64,000 nucleotides of DNA from Winogradskyella eckloniae (GCF_013249045.1 NZ_JABRWP010000001.1:248001-312000), one strand, 5' to 3'. Counted from the stretch's first letter, positions 27,440 through 37,455 are shown. The notes: generated from the letters alone by a model not told the origin. Numbers and translations are program-made.

Positions 27440-28156
27440 ATGGTTTTGTCTACTGCAAATTGTCATACGTGTGCTAATCAAAATTGTTTGATTAAGAAAA
27501 ACCTATCTTCTAAAGTTATGTCTAACTTTAAGGAAGATAGAAATGTTATTGCATGTAAAAAAGGACAGCAGTTTGTAATGGAAGGTGCACCTACTAACGG
27601 CTTATTTTTTATGTATAACGGAAAAGCAAAGGTGTTAAAAACGGGTATTTATGGCAAAGAGCAAATATTACGTTTTGTGACTAATGGAGAAATAATTGGC
27701 CACCGAGGATTTGGGGTAAGAGAAAAATACTCTATTAGTGCTGTTGCGCTAGAAAATAGTGTTTTATGCAATTTTACGGATGAAACATTAAAAAAAATGC
27801 TTACTGAAATCCCTAAATTAACGTATGATTTAATGTTGTTTTATGCTTACGAATTAAATATTACTGAATCTAAAGTTAAAGCGATTGCCCAGATGACCGT
27901 AAGAGAAAAAGTAATAGACACTTTGCTGTATGTGAATAGAAAATTTGGATCTAATTATAAAGGAATGCTAGATTTGGTATTGAGCAGAAAAGAAATAGCG
28001 GCTTTTGCTGGGACAACGGATGAGCAAGTGACTAGAACTTTATCTGCTTTAAAGAAAGAAGACTTAATCTTTACTCAAGGAAAAAGAATTGGAATTGTAG
28101 ATGTTGGTCAACTTCAAAAAGAAATATCAGAACACAATTATTTTTTAAATAGCTAA
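27440..28156 (+). CDS. Crp/Fnr-family regulator with an FNR-like set of four cysteines
   Basis: The 238-residue protein has an N-terminal cysteine cluster (C8, C11, C16), a cyclic-nucleotide-binding-type beta-barrel and a C-terminal winged HTH (LSRKEIAAFAGTTDEQVTRTLSALKKE). Cys110 in ALENSVLC aligns with Cys122 of E. coli FNR (ALETSMVC), so all four ligands of an oxygen-sensitive 4Fe-4S cluster may be present. The recognition helix reads E-x-x-T-R where FNR has E-x-x-S-R. It is co-transcribed with narK and probably links nitrate uptake to redox state or nitric oxide; it is an alternative reader of the island palindrome. Confidence 0.88.
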   Translation: MVLSTANCHTCANQNCLIKKNLSSKVMSNFKEDRNVIACKKGQQFVMEGAPTNGLFFMYNGKAKVLKTGIYGKEQILRFVTNGEIIGHRGFGVREKYSISAVALENSVLCNFTDETLKKMLTEIPKLTYDLMLFYAYELNITESKVKAIAQMTVREKVIDTLLYVNRKFGSNYKGMLDLVLSRKEIAAFAGTTDEQVTRTLSALKKEDLIFTQGKRIGIVDVGQLQKEISEHNYFLNS

Positions 28157-28178
28157 ACAATAAATAAACTAGTAATGT

Positions 28179-28217
28179 AAATACTTAGGCGAAGCGATTT
28201 GTCTAAGTATTTTTTTT
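28179..28217 (+). terminator. Rho-independent terminator after narK-fnr
   Basis: AAATACTTAG (28179-28188) pairs perfectly with CTAAGTATTT (28203-28212), followed by a run of T to 28217. Confidence 0.8.
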
Positions 28218-28355
28218 GCGTTTATAAGATGTATTTAATCAGTGTTTTATGGTTTTTTTATGTTTTTTAGCAGCTTTATTAATGTAGTAAAAATGGATAT
28301 TGTTCATGTATATATCACATCTTATTTAAAATAGCCCTTATATATTTGTTAAAAA

Positions 28356-28371
28356 TAAGTATTAGTACTTA
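28356..28371. promoter_or_regulatory. Nitrate-island palindrome upstream of nrtA (TAAGTAT-TA-GTACTTA)
   Basis: This 7-2-7 inverted repeat has one unpaired position and is related to the nirB box; it lies 24 bp before the nrtA ATG. Confidence 0.5.
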
Positions 28372-28395
28372 GTTTAATTAAAAAACAAACTTAAC

Positions 28396-29787
28396 ATGAA
28401 AACATTATTATCAAAATCTACGCTTATTTTATCGATGGCAATTTTATTATTTGCTTGTGGAGGAAATGATAAAAAGGAAACGGTAGAAAAAGAAGCAGAA
28501 ACGACTTCTAAAACAAAAAGTTTAGAAATTGAAAAACCACAATTAACGTTTGGTTTTATAAAATTAACAGATATGGCACCTTTAGCCATTGCAAAAGAAA
28601 AGGGATTTTTTGAAGACGAAGGCTTGTTTGTTTCTGTTGAGGCACAATCCAACTGGAAAAATGTATTAGATCGTGTCATTGATGGTCAATTAGATGGTTC
28701 TCATATGTTGGCTGGCCAACCAATTGCAGCAGGTGCAGGTTTTGGTCGTCAAGCCAAATTAGTAACAACATTTTCAATGGATTTAAACGGAAACGGAATT
28801 ACGGTTTCTAATGATGTATGGTCTAAAATGAAACCTAATGTTCCTAAAGATTCTGATGGTAAGCCCATTCACCCTATAAAAGCAGAAGCTTTAAAACCAG
28901 TTATTGATCAATATAAAACAGATGGAAAAGCATTTAAAATGGGTATGGTTTTTCCTGTATCTACGCATAATTATGAAATTAGATATTGGTTAGCAGCGGC
29001 AGGTATTCATCCAGGAATGTATACAGCTGATAATGTGCAAGGGCAAATCGATGCTGAGGTATTATTATCCGTAACGCCACCACCACAAATGCCAGCAACG
29101 TTAGAAGCAGGTACTATTTTTGGTTATTGTGTAGGAGAACCTTGGAATCAGCAAGCCGTATTTAAAGGTATTGGAGTACCTGTAGTTACCAATTATGATA
29201 TCTGGAAAAATAATCCTGAAAAAGTATTTGTAATGACAGAGAAGTTTGTTGAAGAAAACCCTAATACAGCCATAGCAGTTACAAAAGCATTAATTAGAGC
29301 CGGAAAATGGTTAGATGAGCCAAGTAATAGAGCAGAAGCGGTAAAGATTTTATCAATGTCTCAGTATGTTGGAGCAGATGAAGCGGTTTTAGCGAATTCA
29401 ATGACAGGGACTTTTGAGTTCGAAAAAGGAGATAAAAGAGATATGCCAGATTTCAATGTATTTTACAAATACAATGCGACATATCCATTCTATTCTGATG
29501 GTATTTGGTTTTTAACTCAAATGAGACGATGGGGACAAATTCCGGAGTCTAAACCAGCAGATTGGTATGCTAATACTATAAAAGATATTTATAGACCAGA
29601 TATATGGAAACAAGCGGCAGCACTTTTAGTTGAAGAAGGCAATATACCAGCAACAGATGTTCCAGAAACAGATGGTTATAAGCCAGCCACGACAGATTTT
29701 ATAGATGGAACTATATATGATGCAAAGGATCCTATTTCATATATAAATAGTTTTAAAATAGGAAATAAAGATAAAGTAGCGCAATAA
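28396..29787 (+). CDS. nrtA: Nitrate ABC transporter substrate-binding lipoprotein (NrtA/CmpA family)
   Basis: The 463-residue protein has a lipoprotein signal (lipobox around LLFACGG, Cys21), an acidic linker and an NrtA/CmpA-type binding domain ([62 protein letters not shown]). It captures nitrate, or nitrite, in the periplasm and delivers it to the permease encoded next. Family members can instead bind bicarbonate or cyanate, but the setting points to nitrate. Confidence 0.93.
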   Translation: MKTLLSKSTLILSMAILLFACGGNDKKETVEKEAETTSKTKSLEIEKPQLTFGFIKLTDMAPLAIAKEKGFFEDEGLFVSVEAQSNWKNVLDRVIDGQLDGSHMLAGQPIAAGAGFGRQAKLVTTFSMDLNGNGITVSNDVWSKMKPNVPKDSDGKPIHPIKAEALKPVIDQYKTDGKAFKMGMVFPVSTHNYEIRYWLAAAGIHPGMYTADNVQGQIDAEVLLSVTPPPQMPATLEAGTIFGYCVGEPWNQQAVFKGIGVPVVTNYDIWKNNPEKVFVMTEKFVEENPNTAIAVTKALIRAGKWLDEPSNRAEAVKILSMSQYVGADEAVLANSMTGTFEFEKGDKRDMPDFNVFYKYNATYPFYSDGIWFLTQMRRWGQIPESKPADWYANTIKDIYRPDIWKQAAALLVEEGNIPATDVPETDGYKPATTDFIDGTIYDAKDPISYINSFKIGNKDKVAQ

Positions 29788-29816
29788 GCTTTTATTGAAT
29801 CATTAAACCGTTAGAC

Positions 29817-30923
29817 ATGAGGCAAAGTGTAACATTAAGTAAGGTAACTAAATTTATGGGATTAGGTATGTTTGGTACATTAAAGGATTTATTTACAGGA
29901 AAATTAGGAAAAGAAGACTTTAAGAGTTTTCTTAGAAAAACAATTGTTCCAATAGCTTCTATTCTATTGTTCATTGGTTTATGGCATATGGGTGCAAAAG
30001 CACTCTATGAAAAGGAGGCAAATTTTAAAATTCAAAAAGCGTTAACAGATCAAGGTCAATCAGCTGCTGATGCAATGAAAGCTTGTATTGCTTCTGGTGA
30101 CATTAGTTGTAAGCCAAATACATTGCCTTCACCTGCTCAAGTTTGGGATTCCTATAAATCGTTATTAAAAGATCATAATATTATTGCGGCTGATAAAGCA
30201 GCTTTTAAAGAAAAAACGGCTGCTCTTAATGAAAAACGTATTGAAGATGGATTAGAAGCCATCACGTATACAGGCAGACCTTCATTTGTTGATCAAATTT
30301 TTAGAAGTTTAAAAACTGTTTTTGCAGGATTTTTATTGGCTTTAATAATCGCGGTTCCATTAGGTATATTTATAGGACTTAGTCCAACTTTAAAAAGTTC
30401 GTTTAATTGGTTTATACAGATTTTTAAACCTGTTTCTCCAGTAGTTTGGTATTTGCTAGTATTTATGATTGTAAAAACTTTATTAATAGACTCTAATGAA
30501 GATAGTTCTTTTACAATATCGTTTATAAGTGTTGGTTTATGTTCTATGTGGGCTACACTTGTTAATACGGCAATGGGAGTTTCTTCTGTGGATAAAGATT
30601 ATATAAATGTCGCTAAAGTATTAAAATTAGGATCTTTTCAGAAAATATTTAAAGTGGTTTTACCATCTTCTTTACCGCTAATTTTTACCGGTTTAAAAAT
30701 CACATTGTCTGTGGCATGGATGGTTTTAATTGCTATTGAATTATTGGCTCAAAGTCCTGGTTTAGGGTTGTTTGTTTGGGAAGAATTTCAAAATGGCGCA
30801 AATGATTCTAACGCTAAAATAATAGTAGCCATGTTTGTTATTGGTATAATAGGATTTTTGCTAGATCGATTAATGCTTACCATACAAAATTGGGTGTCTT
30901 TTGATAAAACAGAAGCTATATAA
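29817..30923 (+). CDS. nrtB: Nitrate ABC transporter permease (NrtB family)
   Basis: The 368-residue inner-membrane protein has a first transmembrane helix (~residues 40-62), a ~90-residue charged insertion with two cysteines, then a BPD-type permease core with the EAA-like loop (VAKVLKLGSFQKIFKVVLPSSLPLIFTGL). The extra N-terminal insertion is longer than in typical NrtB proteins, which are near 280 residues. It works with nrtA and the two ATPases downstream. Confidence 0.92.
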   Translation: MRQSVTLSKVTKFMGLGMFGTLKDLFTGKLGKEDFKSFLRKTIVPIASILLFIGLWHMGAKALYEKEANFKIQKALTDQGQSAADAMKACIASGDISCKPNTLPSPAQVWDSYKSLLKDHNIIAADKAAFKEKTAALNEKRIEDGLEAITYTGRPSFVDQIFRSLKTVFAGFLLALIIAVPLGIFIGLSPTLKSSFNWFIQIFKPVSPVVWYLLVFMIVKTLLIDSNEDSSFTISFISVGLCSMWATLVNTAMGVSSVDKDYINVAKVLKLGSFQKIFKVVLPSSLPLIFTGLKITLSVAWMVLIAIELLAQSPGLGLFVWEEFQNGANDSNAKIIVAMFVIGIIGFLLDRLMLTIQNWVSFDKTEAI

Positions 30924-30978
30924 ACAGTTGTAATAGCGCATAAGTATAATAGAAATTTAGAATTCAACACCAGATAAA

Positions 30979-31839
30979 ATGGCATATTTAGAACTAAATA
31001 ATATATATAAATCGTACGGTCATGGCGATAATGAAACGGAAGTTTTATCTAATATTAACTTATCTATTGAAGAAGGTGAATTTGTAGCCATTGTAGGTTT
31101 TACTGGGAGTGGAAAAACAACGTTGGTAAATCTAATTAATGGATTAATTACGCCAACAAAAGGAGAGGTATTATTTAAAGGAGCACCTGTTTTAGGAACA
31201 AGTCATGAGCGTGGTGTAATTTTTCAGAATTATTCTTTATTACCATGGTTAACGGTTGGGCAAAATGTACTGATGGCGGTAAAGGAAGCTTTTCCAAAAA
31301 AAAGTAAAAAAGAGCTTCAAGAGATCGTTGCAGATTACGTTGAAATGGTAAGTCTAACGCCTGCTATAAACAAACGACCAAAAGAATTGTCTGGTGGTAT
31401 GAGACAAAGAGTAGCAGTTGCAAGAGCCTTAGCTATGAAGCCAGAAATGATAATTATGGACGAGCCTTTAGGTGCTTTAGATGCGCTTACACGTGGAAAT
31501 CTTCAGGATGAAATTTTAAATATTTGGGGAAAAGATAAGCGTACAGCGTTGTTAATTACAAATGACGTTGATGAAGGGATTTATATGGCAGATCGTATTA
31601 TTCCTTTACGTCCAGGTCCAAACGCAACTTTAGGACCAGAATTTAAAATAGATATTGAACGTCCAAGGGATAAAACTGAGTTAAACGATAATGCTAATTT
31701 TAAGAAGACGAGAAACGCCATTATTGAGTACTTGATGGATATAGGTGAAGAACGAAAATCGGAATCTAATGAAAAAATAATTTTACCAGATTTAAGCCCA
31801 AAAGATTTTGTTAATCAGTTTAAATACAAATTTCTATGA
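30979..31839 (+). CDS. nrtC: Nitrate ABC transporter ATP-binding protein, copy 1
   Basis: The 286-residue ATPase has Walker A (GFTGSGKTT), signature ([16 protein letters not shown]) and Walker B ([12 protein letters not shown]). The switch (H-loop) position reads LLITNDVDE, so the usual histidine is replaced by asparagine. It lacks the NrtA-like C-terminal domain of cyanobacterial NrtC. It overlaps the second ATPase by 4 bp and likely pairs with it as an asymmetric dimer. Confidence 0.9.
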   Translation: MAYLELNNIYKSYGHGDNETEVLSNINLSIEEGEFVAIVGFTGSGKTTLVNLINGLITPTKGEVLFKGAPVLGTSHERGVIFQNYSLLPWLTVGQNVLMAVKEAFPKKSKKELQEIVADYVEMVSLTPAINKRPKELSGGMRQRVAVARALAMKPEMIIMDEPLGALDALTRGNLQDEILNIWGKDKRTALLITNDVDEGIYMADRIIPLRPGPNATLGPEFKIDIERPRDKTELNDNANFKKTRNAIIEYLMDIGEERKSESNEKIILPDLSPKDFVNQFKYKFL

Positions 31840-32666
31840 GTATTACGAGCACATCAAATCAATCTAATATTATGACTGACAATGGACTTTTTCCATCAAA
31901 TGAAGTCATGTTAGATTTAAAAAATTTAAAAAAAGTCTATCCAACTCCAAAGGGTGATTATATCGTATTAGAAGATTTAAATCTTCAAATTAAAAAGGAA
32001 GAGTTTGTAACCATTATTGGTCATTCGGGTTGCGGTAAAACCACAATGCTATCTATGATTGCGGGCTTAAACCCAATTTCTGGAGGTCATATTTCGGTGT
32101 TAGGAAAACAGATAAAAGGACCAGGTCCTGATCGCGGAGTTATATTTCAGGCACCGAGTTTAATGCCATGGATGACGGCCTTACAAAATGTATTATTGGG
32201 TGTAAACCAGGTTTTTCCTCATGCAACAAAGGCACAACGAAATGATATTGCTAAATATTATTTACAAAAAGTAGGTTTAGAAGATGCTTTTAATAAAAGA
32301 GCTTCAGATTTATCTCAAGGAATGCAACAACGTGTTGGAATCGCAAGGGCTTTTGCTATTAAACCGAAGGTATTATTATTAGATGAACCTTTTGGTATGT
32401 TAGATTCGCTTACACGTGGAGAGTTGCAAGATATTTTAATTGAAATCTGGAATAAGGAAAAAATTACAGCCGTAATGATTACGCACGATGTTGATGAAGC
32501 TATCTTTTTAGCAGACAGAGTGGTGATGATGACCAGCGGACCAAAAGCAAAAATAGGTGATATTTTAGATATTGATTTTGAAAGACCTAGAACGAGAAAA
32601 ACCGTTTTAGAGCATAATGATTATTACAAATACAGAAAGCACTTAATTGACTTTTTAGAGCACTAA
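31836..32666 (+). CDS. nrtD: Nitrate ABC transporter ATP-binding protein, copy 2
   Basis: The 276-residue ATPase has Walker A (GHSGCGKTT), a slightly changed signature ([16 protein letters not shown]), Walker B ([12 protein letters not shown]) and an intact H-loop (MITHDVDEA). Its motifs complement those of the overlapping upstream copy, which lacks the H-loop histidine. An internal ATG after ~13 residues is an alternative start. Confidence 0.92.
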   Translation: MSITSTSNQSNIMTDNGLFPSNEVMLDLKNLKKVYPTPKGDYIVLEDLNLQIKKEEFVTIIGHSGCGKTTMLSMIAGLNPISGGHISVLGKQIKGPGPDRGVIFQAPSLMPWMTALQNVLLGVNQVFPHATKAQRNDIAKYYLQKVGLEDAFNKRASDLSQGMQQRVGIARAFAIKPKVLLLDEPFGMLDSLTRGELQDILIEIWNKEKITAVMITHDVDEAIFLADRVVMMTSGPKAKIGDILDIDFERPRTRKTVLEHNDYYKYRKHLIDFLEH

Positions 32667-32813
32667 AAAGAGAAAAATAAACAAGAATTTATAGTGGTTG
32701 AAATAGGCTTAAAAAAAGAAATTTTTTATAAGCCCAGGACAACTACAACCTAAAACAACCAACAAATGATATTTAAAAACTCAAAAAATAATTCAAACTT
32801 AAAAACAAGAATC

Positions 32814-34082
32814 ATGAAAAAACAATATGTTTTAATAGGCTTTATGGCTTTGTTTGCACAATTTGCTCAAGCACAATTTAGTCTAGACGGAGAATTTAGA
32901 CCACGTACAGAATATAGAAATGGCTTTGGTAGTATTATTGCCGATGATGCAGATGCTGGATTTGGCATTTCAACTAGAGCTAGGTTAAATGCAGGATTTA
33001 AAACTGACGCTTATAGCTTTTACTTAAGTTTACAAGATGTACTTGTTTGGGGAGAAAACAGACAGATTTTACCTTACGATCAAAATAATTCGTTTGCTGT
33101 ATTTCAAGCTTGGGCAGATATTAAATTAGGAGAAGGCTTTTCTACTAAAATTGGTCGTCAAATTTTGTCATATGATGATCAACGTATTTTAGGTGGATTA
33201 GATTGGGCGCAACAAGGACGTAATCATGATGCCGCATTGTTAAAGTATAAAAAGGATAGTTTTAAGTTAGATTTTGCTTTGGCTTTTAATCAAGATTATA
33301 GCAATCCGGCAGGTTTTGTTTCTGTGGGAACTTCATATGATACTACAGGATTTTTCTCTTATAAAACGATGCAGATGTTACATTTAAGTAAAAAATGGTC
33401 TAAGTTTTCAGGAAGCTTATTATTAATGAATAATGGATTTCAGGAATATGAAGATGATGGTGTAACTGCTGATGGTACAAGTGGATTGCAAACTATAGGA
33501 ACACATTTAAAATACAATAGTGGTAAATTTGGTGTAGCAGCAAATGCCTATTTACAAACGGGTCAAAGACAAGGGGAAGTCGATGTAAAAGGTGCTCATT
33601 TATTAAGTTTAGATTTAAGCTATAAATCTTCTGATAAAGTTACATTTGGAGCAGGTGTCGAAGTGATTAGTGGCAATGATGGCGATGCTGGTGAAACTGG
33701 AGCTTTCTTCCCATTGTACGGAACAAATCATAAGTTTAATGGTTTTATGGACTATTTCTATGTTGGTAATCATGCAAATTCTATTGGTTTGGTTGATATA
33801 CATGCTAGTGCAAATTTTAAATTAGGAGAAAAGTCTAGTTTATTAGTCAAAGCGTTGAATTTTAGTGGAGAACAAGAATTATCAAGTGGAGAAAAGTCTT
33901 TAGGTACTGAGGTAGATTTGGTTTTTAAACAAAAATTTAAAGGTTACGCATTGGTTTTAGGCTACTCTCAAATGTTTGCTAGTGATGGAATGTATGAACT
34001 AAAAGGAATTACGGAAGATGCGGCTGCAGGTAGCCAGAATTGGGCTTGGGCTATGCTAGTTATTAAACCAAAATTTCTTTAG
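32814..34082 (+). CDS. Outer-membrane channel of the alginate-export-type beta-barrel family
   Basis: Starting from the ATG at 32814, the ~422-residue protein has a clean signal peptide (MKKQYVLIGFMALFAQFAQA, cleavage before QFSLDG), then amphipathic beta-strands rich in aromatic ends (FRPRTEYRNGFG; KIGRQILSYDDQRILGGLDWAQQGRNHDAALLKY) and a terminal strand. The upstream ATG at 32766 would bury the signal peptide behind 16 polar residues. It closes the nitrate-transport operon, so I infer that it lets nitrate through the outer membrane, despite the family name. Confidence 0.8.
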   Translation: MKKQYVLIGFMALFAQFAQAQFSLDGEFRPRTEYRNGFGSIIADDADAGFGISTRARLNAGFKTDAYSFYLSLQDVLVWGENRQILPYDQNNSFAVFQAWADIKLGEGFSTKIGRQILSYDDQRILGGLDWAQQGRNHDAALLKYKKDSFKLDFALAFNQDYSNPAGFVSVGTSYDTTGFFSYKTMQMLHLSKKWSKFSGSLLLMNNGFQEYEDDGVTADGTSGLQTIGTHLKYNSGKFGVAANAYLQTGQRQGEVDVKGAHLLSLDLSYKSSDKVTFGAGVEVISGNDGDAGETGAFFPLYGTNHKFNGFMDYFYVGNHANSIGLVDIHASANFKLGEKSSLLVKALNFSGEQELSSGEKSLGTEVDLVFKQKFKGYALVLGYSQMFASDGMYELKGITEDAAAGSQNWAWAMLVIKPKFL

Positions 34083-34215
34083 ATCAGAATACATCTTGGA
34101 CGCCTGGTTTTGGAAAATTCCACATGGTATTTTAATTTAAAACTTATTTTAACCATATAATAGTTCTTAGTGTTGTTCTAATTGATGTTTTAAATGTAAT
34201 CCAAGATTTAAGTTG

Positions 34216-34242
34216 AACCTTTCAAGAAATTGAAAGGTTTTT
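34216..34242 (+). terminator. Terminator of the nitrate transport operon
   Basis: AACCTTTCAA (34216-34225) and TTGAAAGGTT (34230-34239) form a perfect 10-bp stem with a GAAA loop, followed by T residues. Confidence 0.75.
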
Positions 34243-34306
34243 CTATTGGTAATGTGATGAATTGTAACGAATACAGTAGATTAGCGTCATACAATAAAAC
34301 GTTATT

Positions 34307-35149
34307 ATGGCTATTATACCAATTTCAATTTCTCCAGAAGACAAAATTTTACTATCCAATGCTAAATCTAGTATGCATAATTTAAGTTGGGCAATTAGAA
34401 ACATTAATAAAGTAGGAAATACAGTGGAGACAGGTGTAAAGTTTGTGCCAAAGAAAGTACTGTTAAAAGTGCAAAAAATAACAGAATCTGTATTGTTAAA
34501 GATTATTCAAGCTAATTTACTTACCATTCAAAAAAATAAAAAATTTAGTAAACCCTCTAAAAAGACTTATAAAGGTATTGTTACTAGTACAGGTGCTATT
34601 AGTGGTTTTTTTGGTGCTTCTACAGGTTTCGGTACCGCTATTTTTGCTTCAGAAGTAACGCTTACAACAAAATTTTTAATGAGAACAATTATGGATATTG
34701 CACGTAGTGAAGGCGAGGATATATATACGTTAGAAGGGCAAATGGCATGTCTTCAGGTTTTTGCGCTAGGCGGCGAATCTAACAATGATGATGATTTAGA
34801 CGCGAGTTATTATACTACAAGGCTTACTTTAAATTCAGCAATAAACAATGTGTCTGCGTCTGGTATTAAAGTTACATTAGATAATTTAGCAAAAGGCGCA
34901 GGAGTTTTAGGGTCTAATGCAATAGGAAGTTTTTTGTCTAATATAGCATCAAGATTAAGTTTATTTATTAGTGAAAAGTTTGTGGCGCAGGCCGTTCCAT
35001 TAATCGGAGCACTAGGTGGAGGCGGATTAAACTATGTGTTTGTGGATCATTTTCAAAAAATGGCTACAGCACATTTTACGATTAGACGTTTAGAAAGAAA
35101 ATATGGAGAAAATAATATAAAACAGATTTATAACACTATAGAAATATAA
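34307..35149 (+). CDS. EcsC-family protein
   Basis: The 280-residue protein matches the EcsC family: ISGFFGASTGFGTAIFASEVTLTTKFLMRTIMDIARSEG and a glycine-rich hydrophobic C-terminal half (AVPLIGALGGGGLNYVFVDHFQKMATAHFTIRRLERKYG). EcsC was named from a Bacillus ABC transporter operon, but its activity is unknown. It has no signal peptide and two or three amphipathic or membrane-associated segments. It stands alone between terminators and shows no link with its neighbours. Confidence 0.8.
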   Translation: MAIIPISISPEDKILLSNAKSSMHNLSWAIRNINKVGNTVETGVKFVPKKVLLKVQKITESVLLKIIQANLLTIQKNKKFSKPSKKTYKGIVTSTGAISGFFGASTGFGTAIFASEVTLTTKFLMRTIMDIARSEGEDIYTLEGQMACLQVFALGGESNNDDDLDASYYTTRLTLNSAINNVSASGIKVTLDNLAKGAGVLGSNAIGSFLSNIASRLSLFISEKFVAQAVPLIGALGGGGLNYVFVDHFQKMATAHFTIRRLERKYGENNIKQIYNTIEI

Positions 35150-35286
35150 AGTGTAGTTGTTTAGACTTTTTTTGAAGTGCCTAAAATAAATTACGAATAT
35201 TACAGTTTTAGTATAAAATAATTAGTGAGAAAGGAATTATTCTAAAGTATTTACTAGGAGTAATGATTTGGGTTAAAAAATAATAT

Positions 35287-35294
35287 TATATTTG
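35287..35294 (+). promoter_or_regulatory. Candidate -7 box (TATATTTG) in the gap before the small PID-CTERM gene
   Basis: It matches TAnnTTTG and would give a leader of ~150 nt to the gene at 35447. A weaker match (TACATTTA) lies closer to the gene, so the true start is uncertain. The rest of the 297-bp gap shows no recognisable element. Confidence 0.3.
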
Positions 35295-35446
35295 CGTTCA
35301 GTACTGTGAAATTGTAAGTATCTTCCCTAAAACCATGCAATTTTTAAGTATTTCGTCGATAAATTTTACCGTTCAAAGATGTTTTTTGGTTGAATTAATT
35401 TTGTAAACTGATTTTTTTTAATACATTTACACCCATAATCAATAGA

Positions 35447-35647
35447 ATGCAAAACAAAAATATGTTAGCCTCAGTCTTAGTTTTTTTTCTAGGTTTCGCA
35501 TCTATAGCGCAAGGTACTGCGCCTCCGCCTCCAATTCCACCACCACCTCCTGGATTGCCTATTGATGGAGGAATACTAGTATTGTTTATAGTAGCATTGG
35601 TATATGGTACGTATAAAATGGTAATTGCTTCAAAAAAGAAAGCTTAA
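35447..35647 (+). CDS. Small secreted protein of the PID-CTERM sorting-signal type
   Basis: The 66-residue protein consists of a signal peptide (ending ASIAQG), a proline run (PPPPIPPPPPGLPIDGG), one hydrophobic helix (ILVLFIVALVYGTYKMVIA) and a short basic tail. The PIDGG-helix-basic arrangement matches what is called a PID-CTERM sorting signal in Bacteroidota, an exosortase-like tripartite tail. Almost no passenger remains, so the protein is nearly only signals. The stop overlaps the convergent ribE end by 4 bp. Confidence 0.65.
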   Translation: MQNKNMLASVLVFFLGFASIAQGTAPPPPIPPPPPGLPIDGGILVLFIVALVYGTYKMVIASKKKA

Positions 35648-36234
35648 CCTCTTAAGTCATTAAGACGTTTCACGTATTTCCCAATAACATCAAATTCTAA
35701 ATTCACTCGGTCTCCTATAGATAAAGATTTAAACGTTGTGTTTTGATATGTATAAGGTATTATAGCAACTGAAAATTCTTTTATTTTAGAGTTTAATACG
35801 GTTAAACTAACACCATTTACGGTAATAGAACCTTTTTCTATGGTTACATTATTTAGGGTTGGATCGTACTCAAAGGTAAAAACCCAACTTCCATCCTTTT
35901 CTGTAATATTTTTGCAAATGGCAGTTTGATCTACGTGGCCTTGTACAATATGACCATCTAACCGATCACCAAGTTTCATAGCGCGTTCAATATTTACTTC
36001 TTCACCTTTTAAAAGAGATCCTAGATTAGTTTTATTTAAAGTTTCTTCGATGGCAGTTACAGTATAGAGCTCACCTTCAATATTGATAACGGTTAAACAA
36101 ACACCATTATGAGCAACGCTTTGATCTATTTGTAATTCTTGAGAAATAGAAGATTTGACTGTAATGTGAAGATTTCCTCCTTCTTCTTTTAGTTGACTTA
36201 TAATGCCTAAATTTTCAATAATTCCTGTAAACAT
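35644..36234 (-). CDS. ribE: Riboflavin synthase alpha chain RibE
   Basis: The 196-residue protein starts MFTGIIENLGII and has two lumazine-binding repeats (VAHNGVCLTVINIEGE; ITVNGVSLTVLNSKIKEF), each with GHIVQGHVD-like or related motifs. It converts two 6,7-dimethyl-8-ribityllumazine molecules to riboflavin. It is a single gene, divergent from pdxA. Confidence 0.95.
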   Translation of the reverse strand: MFTGIIENLGIISQLKEEGGNLHITVKSSISQELQIDQSVAHNGVCLTVINIEGELYTVTAIEETLNKTNLGSLLKGEEVNIERAMKLGDRLDGHIVQGHVDQTAICKNITEKDGSWVFTFEYDPTLNNVTIEKGSITVNGVSLTVLNSKIKEFSVAIIPYTYQNTTFKSLSIGDRVNLEFDVIGKYVKRLNDLRG

Positions 36235-36365
36235 AAATTGTACTTTATTTAGTTTAAATTTGCAACGACAAAGTTAAAGCCATTTTATGAGAAAACTTTG
36301 TATATAACAGAAAACCCAATTTAAGATTAACAATACGTCAGTTTTAATATTAGTTAGTAAATTTT

Positions 36366-37406
36366 ATGAAGCAAATTGAATCGGTAAAAGTAGGTATTTC
36401 AATAGGTGACCTTAATGGTATTGGCCCAGAAATTATTCTTAAAACATATGAAGACCCAAGGACTTTAGAGCTTACAACACCTGTGATATTCGCTTCAGGC
36501 AAAGTAATGCAGTTTTTTAAAAATCATTTTAAAAGTAAGATTAATTTCTTTACTATAGATGCTCCGGAAAAAGCTGTAATCGGAAAATTTAATGTTGTAA
36601 ATGTTTGGGACGAGCCTGTGAAGATTGAGTTTGGGAAAGAGAGTACAGTAATTGGAGAATATGCAATTAAATCCTTAGAGGCGGCCACAAATGCATTAAA
36701 GGAAAATGTAATAGATGTGCTTGTTACAGCGCCAATAAATAAGCATAATATTCAATCAGAATCGTTTAATTTCCCAGGTCACACCGACTATTTAGCAAAA
36801 GCGCTTAATGGAAAGAGTTTAATGTTTATGGTTTCTAACACACTTAGAGTTGGTCTATTAACGGATCATGTACCTCTTAAAGATGCGAGTAAAACCATTA
36901 CTAAAGAACTCATAAAGGAAAAAATTAATACCGTTACAAAATCGCTTATTCAAGATTTTGGAATCCGTAAGCCAAAAATAGCGGTCTTGGCAATAAACCC
37001 TCATGCAGGAGATCATGGTGTTATCGGTGATGAAGATGATACCATTTTAAAACCAACATTAGAATTAATAAAATCCGAAGGAAAGTTAGTTTACGGTCCA
37101 TATTCTGCAGATAGTTTTTTTGGCTCAAATACGTTTAAAAGTTTTGATGCCATTATAGCATCTTATCATGATCAAGGTCTAATTCCGTTTAAAACCATTG
37201 CTTTTGGTAAGGGTGTAAATTATACGGCAGGTTTAGATAAAGTAAGAACTTCACCAGACCATGGCACAGCATATGAAATAGCAGGAAAAGGAATAGCAGA
37301 CGAAAGTTCATTTAAACACGCTGTAGAAACAGCAAAACAAATTTTTAGAAGTAGAAAAGACTTTAAACATTTTAGTAAAAACCCGTTAAAAAAGCAGTCG
37401 AGATAG
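36366..37406 (+). CDS. pdxA: 4-hydroxythreonine-4-phosphate dehydrogenase PdxA
   Basis: The 346-residue enzyme acts in the DXP-dependent pyridoxal phosphate pathway. Metal and substrate motifs are present: NFPGHTDYLA, LTDHVPLKD, INPHAGDHGVIGDED and SYHDQGLIPFKTIAF, then RTSPDHGTAYEIAGKG. The C-terminus has a short basic extension. It is followed after 76 bp by the DUF177 gene with its own promoter box. Confidence 0.95.
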   Translation: MKQIESVKVGISIGDLNGIGPEIILKTYEDPRTLELTTPVIFASGKVMQFFKNHFKSKINFFTIDAPEKAVIGKFNVVNVWDEPVKIEFGKESTVIGEYAIKSLEAATNALKENVIDVLVTAPINKHNIQSESFNFPGHTDYLAKALNGKSLMFMVSNTLRVGLLTDHVPLKDASKTITKELIKEKINTVTKSLIQDFGIRKPKIAVLAINPHAGDHGVIGDEDDTILKPTLELIKSEGKLVYGPYSADSFFGSNTFKSFDAIIASYHDQGLIPFKTIAFGKGVNYTAGLDKVRTSPDHGTAYEIAGKGIADESSFKHAVETAKQIFRSRKDFKHFSKNPLKKQSR

Positions 37407-37455
37407 TTATAAACAAAATTTGTTGATATCTAGGCTTTAAATAATTAAAATTTTA

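Noticed and set aside
32766..32813. Upstream ATG for the outer-membrane channel
   Set aside because: It adds 16 polar residues in front of a clear signal peptide.
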